Assembly: GCA_023140905.1 (NCBI GenBank) | Contig: JAGLKS010000022.1 | Location: 1-9,772, forward strand | DNA from: Alphaproteobacteria bacterium | Lineage (GTDB): Bacteria; Pseudomonadota; Alphaproteobacteria; Micavibrionales; Micavibrionaceae | DNA length: 9,772 nt | Direction: 5' to 3' | In this document: piece after piece, positions 1 through 6,103 of the stretch | Numbering within the stretch: the stretch's first letter is position 1 | Layout of the letters: every line of letters starts with the position of its first letter | Position numbers and translations under genes: made by a program | The notes under the pieces: model-generated | What the model saw: the letters and a program-made list of their open reading frames with translations, nothing else | Database searches by the model: none | Told to the model about the DNA's origin: nothing

Positions 1-848
1 AAGCAGATAGAATGCTTGATATGGGATTTATTCCTGATATTGAGAAAATATGTTCACTATTACCTTTAATGCGCCAAACGTTACTATTCTCAGCAACAAT
101 GCCTCCGGAAATTAAGCTTTTAACCAAGAAGTTTCTTAGTAATCCCAAAGAAATTATTGTAACTCCATCAGCGTCTACAGCAGATACAGTAGAACAATTT
201 TATATAAAAACAACACCAAGGAAAAAGAACGACACACTTGAAACGATTCTCAAGAAAGAAGACGTCAAAAACGCTTTTATTTTTTGCAATCGTAAACGTG
301 ATGTCGACTCATTGAGTAAATGGTTGAAAAATAGGGGACATAATGCTCAGGCTATGCACGGAGATCTTGTGCAATCAAAGCGAATGGAAACGCTTGATAG
401 CTTCAAAGAAGGAAAAATTACATTGCTTGTATGTAGCGATGTTGCTGCCCGTGGTATTGATGTTGATGATGTTTCTCATGTTATTAACTACGATGTTCCG
501 ATAAATCCAGATGATTATATACACCGTATTGGCAGAACAGGTCGCGCCAAACACAAAGGTCAAGCATGGATGCTGGTAACAAAATATGATGAAAAGCAAT
601 TAACTGCAGTAGAACAACGTATTGCCCAATCTATTTCATGTGTTGAATTATCTGATAATGAGACTAAAGCTCACGATAAAAAACGCTCAAATTGCAGTAA
701 AGACAAAGAATTTAAAGAAAAAATAACTAAGAAAGATTCAAATCCTTATGCTTCAAAGGTCACACGCCCTTGTAAGAAAAAGGACACAGACCAAGCAAAT
801 TTTACCGGATTTGGCAATGAAGTTCCTTCTTTTTTCAAAAATTTATAA
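1..848 (+). CDS. DEAD-box ATP-dependent RNA helicase, RhlE-like, 3' part only
   Basis: This is the C-terminal part of a superfamily 2 RNA helicase, which uses ATP to unwind or remodel RNA duplexes in the cytoplasm, typically in ribosome assembly or mRNA decay. The left edge falls inside the DEAD box: the first complete codons (from base 3) read A-D-R-M-L-D-M-G-F, so the Q, Walker A and most of the Walker B motifs lie outside. Visible in order are motif III SAT (bases 90-98), motif IV around FIFCNR (about 276-293), motif V with ARGID (447-461) and motif VI HRIGRTGR (522-545). About 281 residues are present. After the RecA2 domain comes a Lys-rich, probably disordered tail of roughly 65 residues, ending in GFGNEVPSFF, a tail style I associate with alphaproteobacterial RhlE-like helicases. 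RhlE rather than another DEAD subfamily is inferred from the MLDMGFIPDI segment and this tail. Stop is TAA at 846-848. No U-tract hairpin follows. Confidence 0.95.
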   Translation, partial: ADRMLDMGFIPDIEKICSLLPLMRQTLLFSATMPPEIKLLTKKFLSNPKEIIVTPSASTADTVEQFYIKTTPRKKNDTLETILKKEDVKNAFIFCNRKRDVDSLSKWLKNRGHNAQAMHGDLVQSKRMETLDSFKEGKITLLVCSDVAARGIDVDDVSHVINYDVPINPDDYIHRIGRTGRAKHKGQAWMLVTKYDEKQLTAVEQRIAQSISCVELSDNETKAHDKKRSNCSKDKEFKEKITKKDSNPYASKVTRPCKKKDTDQANFTGFGNEVPSFFKNL

Positions 849-909
849 TAAACCTAAAAATTGAATTTAATTCCTGTGAGTATGTTTTTCCAGTTTATGG
901 TGCAATCTC

Positions 910-938
910 TTGACTTTCTATCCATTAAAGCCAAAAAT
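910..938 (+). promoter_or_regulatory. Possible weak sigma70-type promoter ahead of lptD
   Basis: In the 172-base gap between the helicase and lptD there is a TTGACT hexamer (910-915), a good match to the -35 consensus. It is followed after 17 bases by AAAAAT (933-938), which matches only four of six -10 positions. The rest of the gap is A/T-rich with no open reading frame worth calling. The call rests on these hexamers alone in very AT-rich DNA, where chance matches are common. Confidence 0.25.
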
Positions 939-1020
939 TAAAAATTGTGAGTTTTCCAGTGCATTTTTTCTGGGAAAGTTTGTTTAAGTAAAAAGTTATC
1001 TTTTAGTAAAGTTGTTTACA

Positions 1021-3294
1021 ATGTTCAAAACTAAATCTTATTTTCTTGCGACGATCTTTTTTTGTGGTGTTTTGGTTCAAGGTGCTGATGGCGGTTTTTC
1101 CTTTTTATCAAGGGAAAACGCATTAGGAATGAAACGGGCCTATGCTTCTGTTGGTACAAAAATATCCGGTGATGCTGTCGATTTACAAGCAGACAAGCTT
1201 GAACATAATCAGAATGGACAAAGTATTACCGCAACAGGTGATGTCATTTTAAAGCAAAGTGGAAAAACCGTTAAAGCAGATAAAATTATTTATAATCTGC
1301 AAGAAGATACAGTTATTGCTACGGGGCATGTTGTTTTTACCGATGTAAATGGTGACCGTCACTATGCAGATCGATTTGAATTCAATAATGCGCTGAAAAA
1401 CGGTTTTATTGAAGAAATGAAAAGCTTCTTGGCTGATGGTTCACGGTTTATAGCTTCAAGTGGGCAACATGTAGCAGGAAACAAAACTATTATGACGGAT
1501 GCCCGTTATACACCATGTGAAGTATGTGAAGCGAATCCTGAAGCTGAGCCATTATGGCAAATCCGAGCTTCTGAAGTAGAACATGATAAAGACTCTAAAA
1601 TGATCAGTTACCATAACGCCCGCTTTGAAATAAAAGGTGTTCCTGTAGCTTATATGCCTTATTTTTCACATCCTGATGGTAGTGTAAAAAGAAAAAGCGG
1701 ATTTCTAGCTCCTACAGCCGGTTACAACAGTGATCTTGGAGCTTTTGTAGAGGAAAGCTATTATTGGTCTATAGCACCTGATAAAGACCTTACATTTGGA
1801 ATAATGGCAATGAGCCAGAAAGCACCTTTAGTAAAAACAGAATGGCGGCAACGTTGGGAGAATGCTTCTCTTAAGGCGATTGGCAGTTTGACTTATTCTG
1901 AGCGCACAGATGACGAAGCAGGCGTAGAAATTGATCGCGATGAAGAATTGCGTGGGCACCTGAAAACTAAAGCTTTATGGGATATCAATAACAAGTGGCG
2001 CAGTGGGGCAAATATCTACCTTGCTTCTGATGAGCAATATTTACGGCAATATGATTTTGATGATCAAGATGTTTTAGAAAATGAATTATATGTAGAACGT
2101 TTCTCTGGTCGTAATTATGCTGCTGGACGGTTATTAGCATTCAAAGATGTGCGTGTAGACGAAGAACGTGACGAAGATCAGCCTAATATCTTGCCTGAAA
2201 TAGAAGCTAATTTTATTGGTGAACCAAACAGCATGCCTATTATTGGTGGTCGTTGGAATGCTAATACCTCTATTATTGGCCTTGTTCGTGATAATGATGC
2301 GCAAGATGTAACAAGGGGACATGTTGAACTGGGGTGGCAACGTAAACTTGTTTCTCAGACAGGGTTTATAACGATACTTGATGCTAGCATGCAAGGAAGT
2401 ATTTACAATGTAAACGACAGAACTGGCTATAAAACAAATAGCTTGATTAAAGGAAACTCAACAGAAAATAGAGCCTTTGCCTATATCAACGCAGAAACAA
2501 GCTATCCATTGGTTAAAACCTATAAAAAAAATCAAGCTGTTATAGAGCCAGTTGTTTCTGTCATGTTGGCACCTGATATTGATACAAACAATATTCCAAA
2601 TGAAGATAGTCAAGATGTCCAGATTGATGCTTTGGGCTTGTTTGAGGCTGACCGTTTTCCTGGAATTGATGGTGTAGAAGATCAATCCCATATTACCTAT
2701 GGCATGCGAACAGGTCTATATGATGCTGCGGGAAGTTACGGTGATATCTTTATAGGTCAAAGCTATCAGTTTGATGAAAATGCCAATATTTTCTCATCTG
2801 GGTCTGGTCTGGATGAGCAAAGCTCGGATATTGTAGGGGAGGTTCGTGCCAACTATAAAAATGATTATACACTAGATTATCGTTTTCAGTTAGATAATGA
2901 CTCGTTGGCCTCACAGCGTCATGAAATCGATGCAACAGCACATATCGCAAAACTTAGTCTTTCATCACGTTATCTATTTGCTAAAGCAATAGAAAATCTT
3001 GACGACGAAGAAACTCGTGAACAAGTTTACAGCGGAGCATCATATTATATTGATGATAAATGGCGTGTATATGGTGGAGCACGCCATGATTTGGGCGATA
3101 ATCCCGGTTTGCGTAAAGCGAATCTAGGTGTGGTATATACAGGGCAGTGTATTTCATGGTCTTTGGCTGGAGAAAGAACCTTAACGGATGACTCCTCCGG
3201 TGATAGTGGTGCTGAAATATTTTTACGTGTTGGATTTAAAAACTTAGGTGAGCTACAAACATCAGGCGTTCAACTTGGCAGAAATAGCGAATAA
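1021..3294 (+). CDS. lptD: LPS-assembly protein LptD (outer-membrane LPS translocon)
   Basis: LptD is the outer-membrane barrel that, plugged by lipoprotein LptE, receives lipopolysaccharide from the periplasmic Lpt bridge and inserts it in the outer leaflet. From the ATG at 1021 the protein is 757 residues, close to family size. It begins with a signal peptide (basic MFKTK, a hydrophobic stretch to about residue 19, likely cleavage near VQG-ADG). An LptA/OstA-type beta-jellyroll follows at about residues 50-130 (repeated ADK, ATGDV and ATGHV strands), then the long barrel domain. The segment LFEADRFPGIDGVED at about 540-554 matches the conserved LptD motif around DRFxGxDR. A TTG codon at 1012 is in frame, but I chose ATG because it gives a cleaner signal peptide; neither start has a clear Shine-Dalgarno. 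Three Cys are in the mature chain: C166 and C169 (TPCEVC) and a single C-terminal C710. E. coli LptD has four, including a C-terminal Cys-Cys pair. lptE, surA and pdxA are not adjacent. Confidence 0.95.
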   Translation: MFKTKSYFLATIFFCGVLVQGADGGFSFLSRENALGMKRAYASVGTKISGDAVDLQADKLEHNQNGQSITATGDVILKQSGKTVKADKIIYNLQEDTVIATGHVVFTDVNGDRHYADRFEFNNALKNGFIEEMKSFLADGSRFIASSGQHVAGNKTIMTDARYTPCEVCEANPEAEPLWQIRASEVEHDKDSKMISYHNARFEIKGVPVAYMPYFSHPDGSVKRKSGFLAPTAGYNSDLGAFVEESYYWSIAPDKDLTFGIMAMSQKAPLVKTEWRQRWENASLKAIGSLTYSERTDDEAGVEIDRDEELRGHLKTKALWDINNKWRSGANIYLASDEQYLRQYDFDDQDVLENELYVERFSGRNYAAGRLLAFKDVRVDEERDEDQPNILPEIEANFIGEPNSMPIIGGRWNANTSIIGLVRDNDAQDVTRGHVELGWQRKLVSQTGFITILDASMQGSIYNVNDRTGYKTNSLIKGNSTENRAFAYINAETSYPLVKTYKKNQAVIEPVVSVMLAPDIDTNNIPNEDSQDVQIDALGLFEADRFPGIDGVEDQSHITYGMRTGLYDAAGSYGDIFIGQSYQFDENANIFSSGSGLDEQSSDIVGEVRANYKNDYTLDYRFQLDNDSLASQRHEIDATAHIAKLSLSSRYLFAKAIENLDDEETREQVYSGASYYIDDKWRVYGGARHDLGDNPGLRKANLGVVYTGQCISWSLAGERTLTDDSSGDSGAEIFLRVGFKNLGELQTSGVQLGRNSE

Positions 3295-3297
3295 AAA

Positions 3298-3316
3298 ATA
3301 AAATGTCACATTTTAT
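3298..3316. repeat. Near-perfect palindrome ATAAAATGT-C-ACATTTTAT between lptD and the permease
   Basis: Two 9-base arms that are exact reverse complements (3298-3306 and 3308-3316) surround one central base. The site begins four bases after the lptD stop and lies about 70 bases upstream of the permease start. As DNA it could be an operator for a dimeric regulator. As RNA it could form an eight-pair A/U hairpin with a UCA loop. On the plus strand no U-tract follows, so it is a poor lptD terminator. On the minus strand the hairpin runs directly into a T-rich stretch (complement of 3291-3297), but no minus-strand gene lies upstream to be terminated. The symmetry is seen; the function is unknown. 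Confidence 0.5.
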
Positions 3317-3372
3317 GAAATTGGGTAAAAACAGGCCGAAAAAACAAATACAAGAAACAATAAATTCAATTT

Positions 3373-3378
3373 GAGGAA
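3373..3378 (+). promoter_or_regulatory. Ribosome binding site GAGGAA of the SLC13 permease
   Basis: GAGGAA sits nine bases before the ATG at 3388. It is the best Shine-Dalgarno match in the window and fixes the start of the permease. The gap it lies in is otherwise A-rich and shows no other gene. Confidence 0.7.
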
Positions 3379-3387
3379 ATATCACTT

Positions 3388-5298
3388 ATGGACTTTTTTG
3401 CAAATCCTGCTGTTCATATGTGGTTCATGCTTGTTTTAACCGGAGCTGCGGTCTTTTCTTTCATAAAAGAAAAACTCTCTATGGAAGTAACAAGTATTGT
3501 TTTAGTAACTGTGTTGCTTTTATACGGTCAGTTTTTTCCAATATTTGACGAAATGGGGGAAAACCAGCTTAATGCACAATCTATTCTTTCTGGTTTTTCG
3601 AATTCCTCTCTCATCGCTGTTCTAGCGCTTTTAGTTATGGGGCAGGGGATGATCCATACCGATTCTTTGCGCTTTTTAACATCACTTTTTGTTTTCAAAG
3701 AAAACAAATTTGCTTGGCTATCAATTATCCTAATTCTTGTTTTTGTCATGGTCTTAAGCGCCTTTATGAATAATACACCGCTTGTTATCATCGCAATCCC
3801 CGTTATTCAAACAGTGCTTCATACAATAAATACACCGGCAAGCCGTGTCATGATGCCCCTTAGTTTTGTAGCTATATTAGGCGGAATGACAACGCTGGTA
3901 GGTTCTTCGACCAATCTTCTTGTTTCATCAACAATGGTAGAGTTAGGGCATGATCCATTTGAATTTTTTGATCTAACCGTTCCGGGAATAATTATGGCAT
4001 CGATCGGCTTTATATATGTTTTGCTCGTGCTGCCACGAATATTACCTCACCGTGCATCAATTAAGGAAGAACTTGTTGGAGATAAGACAGAATTTGTTGC
4101 TGAATTGGATATAGCGGAGGATAGCAAGCTTGTTGGAGATATAGCTGAAGACGGGAGTTTTCCGTCTCTTAAAGGGGTTAGTGTCAAATTAATTCAACGT
4201 AAAGGACAGCTTGTTCTGCCTCCTTTCTCCAATCACACTATTCAAAGTGGCGACATCCTGATTATTACAGCTACACGCCATATTTTAGCTGGATTACTAA
4301 ATAAATATCCGGGTTATTTATTATCAGACGAAGAAGCTGAACTTATTCACGGATCAGGAGTAAATAATATAAATGATGAAATAAACAGCACAGACAGTTC
4401 TATTCTTGAAAGTGTGGAAACACGTGTTTTGGCTAAAGTTATGATTACACCAGCTTCAAATATTATCGATATGTCTATCGATAATACAGGGTTCCATAAG
4501 CGATTCGGTGTTATAGTCTTAGGGATACAACGTCGTGCAAAGGTTGTTCGTAGACGTTTAGGCCGTGTTCGCCTTGAAGCTGGAGATGTTTTATTAGTCG
4601 TAGGCCCACATAGTCGTATTAACAACTTACGTCAGAATTCTGATTTCATTGTATTATCAGGCTCTAAAAAAGATCTTCCTGTGCCAAATAAAGCACCACT
4701 GGCCCTTTCTATATTTTTAGTAACAATTGCTAGTGCTGCTACAGGGTTTCTTTCCATTCCTGTCGCAGCATTTAGTGGCGCTGTAACTATGATAGGAACA
4801 AGGTGCCTTAACATCCGTCAGGCTACACGCGCAATAGATAGAAGAATTTTCTTGCTCGTAGGATCTATGCTTGCTTTAGGTCTAGCTTTGCAAGTTACAG
4901 GAGGAGCGGAATTTATCGCAAATCTAATTTTATCTGCTCCACATGGAAATTCACCGCTATTTGTAGCAGCGTTGCTGTTTCTAATTGTTGCACTAGCGAC
5001 TAATATTTTAACAAATAACGCATGTGCTATCTTATTCACTCCAATAGCATTAAACATAGCAAGTGAAATGGAAGCCATCGAAAGCATAACATTTGACTTG
5101 TCGTATATTTTTGTTCTTTCGGTTGTATTTGGCGCGAATTGCTCTTTTGCTTCACCAATAGGCTATCAGACAAATTTATTGATTATGGGACCGGGGCAAT
5201 ATAAATTCCGTGATTTTATAAAAGCAGGAACACCCCTTGTTCTTATAATCTGGATTACGTATATTTTTATTGCAAAATATTATTTTGGTCTGTCGTAA
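3388..5298 (+). CDS. SLC13-family (DASS) permease with two central RCK_C (TrkA-C) domains
   Basis: This is an inner-membrane transporter of the divalent anion/sodium symporter superfamily, whose members carry sulfate, dicarboxylates or related anions, usually with sodium. At 636 residues it is typical of the long bacterial type with inserted regulatory domains. The N-terminal membrane half spans residues 1 to about 220, with the hairpin-loop signatures NNTP (128-131) and GSSTN (172-176). A soluble middle of about 210 residues follows, holding two RCK_C-like units (about 230-305 and 338-415), each ending in a GD-[IV]-L-[IL] strand. The C-terminal membrane half (about 436-636) carries TNILTNNA (538-545) and SPIGYQTN (589-596), the second substrate loop and its family-typical partner. 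RCK_C domains are known ligand-sensing modules, so gating by a cytoplasmic small molecule is plausible. Substrate cannot be read from sequence; sulfate is only a guess. A strong Shine-Dalgarno supports the ATG. It follows lptD by 93 bases and could share its transcript. Confidence 0.9.
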   Translation: MDFFANPAVHMWFMLVLTGAAVFSFIKEKLSMEVTSIVLVTVLLLYGQFFPIFDEMGENQLNAQSILSGFSNSSLIAVLALLVMGQGMIHTDSLRFLTSLFVFKENKFAWLSIILILVFVMVLSAFMNNTPLVIIAIPVIQTVLHTINTPASRVMMPLSFVAILGGMTTLVGSSTNLLVSSTMVELGHDPFEFFDLTVPGIIMASIGFIYVLLVLPRILPHRASIKEELVGDKTEFVAELDIAEDSKLVGDIAEDGSFPSLKGVSVKLIQRKGQLVLPPFSNHTIQSGDILIITATRHILAGLLNKYPGYLLSDEEAELIHGSGVNNINDEINSTDSSILESVETRVLAKVMITPASNIIDMSIDNTGFHKRFGVIVLGIQRRAKVVRRRLGRVRLEAGDVLLVVGPHSRINNLRQNSDFIVLSGSKKDLPVPNKAPLALSIFLVTIASAATGFLSIPVAAFSGAVTMIGTRCLNIRQATRAIDRRIFLLVGSMLALGLALQVTGGAEFIANLILSAPHGNSPLFVAALLFLIVALATNILTNNACAILFTPIALNIASEMEAIESITFDLSYIFVLSVVFGANCSFASPIGYQTNLLIMGPGQYKFRDFIKAGTPLVLIIWITYIFIAKYYFGLS

Positions 5299-5322
5299 AT
5301 AAGATAGATAATCTGCATACGA

Positions 5323-5338
5323 TCCAAATAGATTTGGA
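5323..5338. repeat. Short inverted repeat TCCAAAT-AG-ATTTGGA
   Basis: Seven-base arms (5323-5329 and 5332-5338) are exact reverse complements around AG, within the 75-base gap after the permease stop. The RNA could fold as a six-pair stem with a UAGA tetraloop. No U-tract follows on either strand, so it does not look like an intrinsic terminator. It could be a transcript-processing hairpin or an operator for the downstream gene; the sequence does not decide. Confidence 0.4.
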
Positions 5339-5364
5339 CACAAAACAAGGCACAAACAAGCGAC

Positions 5365-5370
5365 AAAAGG
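5365..5370 (+). promoter_or_regulatory. Ribosome binding site AAAAGG with very short spacing
   Basis: AAAAGG lies only three bases before the ATG at 5374, closer than the usual five to nine. It still supports that start over the next in-frame ATG at 5431, which has no purine-rich lead and would cut off the basic segment before the membrane helix. Confidence 0.5.
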
Positions 5371-5373
5371 TAA

Positions 5374-6099
5374 ATGGCTATTTCATACTACAACCCCACT
5401 GATAGGTATCCTCAACGTGCAGCAAAACGTATGACGTACGCTCTTGGTTTTTGCTTCCTATTTGCTACCATTTTTGGTTTTGGTTTCTGGTTGGGAGGAA
5501 TACGTTCACAGCAAAATATGTATATTCTGCAGGAAGAAAAGCGGGTTATTAGCGAAGAACGTAATCACGTTCAGGCTGAGATGACAAAAATGCGTGCAGA
5601 ATCTCAGACTGCAAAAGTTCGTCTTGAGCAACTGAAAGCCAATTACGATGAATTATTGGGCGGTGGCGCAATGAAAGATCTGGTTTCTCTTATGCGCCTG
5701 CAAATCGATCAGGGCGTAGATGTAAAACGGATACAGTCTGTCCTTTTATCTGCACGCCCTCCACAAAATTGCAGTGTTCCTAAAACTAAAAGATTTGTTG
5801 TTGATACGCCTGTATATACCGGTCCGACCAGTCGTGCAGTTCTTCCCGGCAATGTCATTGTTGTTACAGCAAACGGTATGTCTGCGCAAAATACACAAGG
5901 ACGTAAAGAGGCATGGTTTGATCCGGGGCAACCTATTAAGATGACTTTCGAAGTAAAAGACGGAAAGACAGAAACCAAAAAAGGTATTCTGCCTATTTAT
6001 CACACGGTTGTTTACGGAAATAAAGAATACAGATTTACAGCTACAGTAGGGGATAAATCTTTTATACAGCTTACATACGATTACTGCGATTATCCGTAA
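5374..6099 (+). CDS. Unrecognised membrane-anchored periplasmic coiled-coil protein
   Basis: I do not recognise this 241-residue protein with certainty. Residues 1-20 are polar and basic (RYPQRAAKR), then one hydrophobic helix (about 21-42) rich in Phe and Gly, suggesting an inner-membrane anchor with the N-terminus inside. Residues about 48-95 form a charged heptad-like stretch rich in Glu, Lys, Arg and Gln, a likely coiled coil projecting into the periplasm. After a GGG hinge (96-98) and a short helical stretch (KDLVSLMRLQ) comes a beta-rich C-terminal domain (about 135-241) with a TKRFVV strand and EAWFDPGQP, VVYG and EYRFTA segments. Cys133 (QNCSVP) and Cys238 (DYCDYP) flank this domain and could form a disulfide. 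The architecture resembles small bitopic envelope proteins of the PilO, FtsL or DUF6776-like kind, but that is shape, not homology. It follows the permease by 75 bases on the same strand and ends four bases from the convergent ydbH-family stop. Confidence 0.75.
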   Translation: MAISYYNPTDRYPQRAAKRMTYALGFCFLFATIFGFGFWLGGIRSQQNMYILQEEKRVISEERNHVQAEMTKMRAESQTAKVRLEQLKANYDELLGGGAMKDLVSLMRLQIDQGVDVKRIQSVLLSARPPQNCSVPKTKRFVVDTPVYTGPTSRAVLPGNVIVVTANGMSAQNTQGRKEAWFDPGQPIKMTFEVKDGKTETKKGILPIYHTVVYGNKEYRFTATVGDKSFIQLTYDYCDYP

Positions 6100-6103
6100 G
6101 TTA

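Noticed and set aside
863..873. GAATT-T-AATTC palindrome after the helicase stop
   Set aside because: Five-base A/T-rich arms are expected by chance here, and there is no U-tract to make it a terminator.
1012..1020. TTG start for lptD nine bases upstream of the ATG
   Set aside because: It adds only three residues, has no Shine-Dalgarno at a workable distance, and the ATG at 1021 gives a normal signal peptide.
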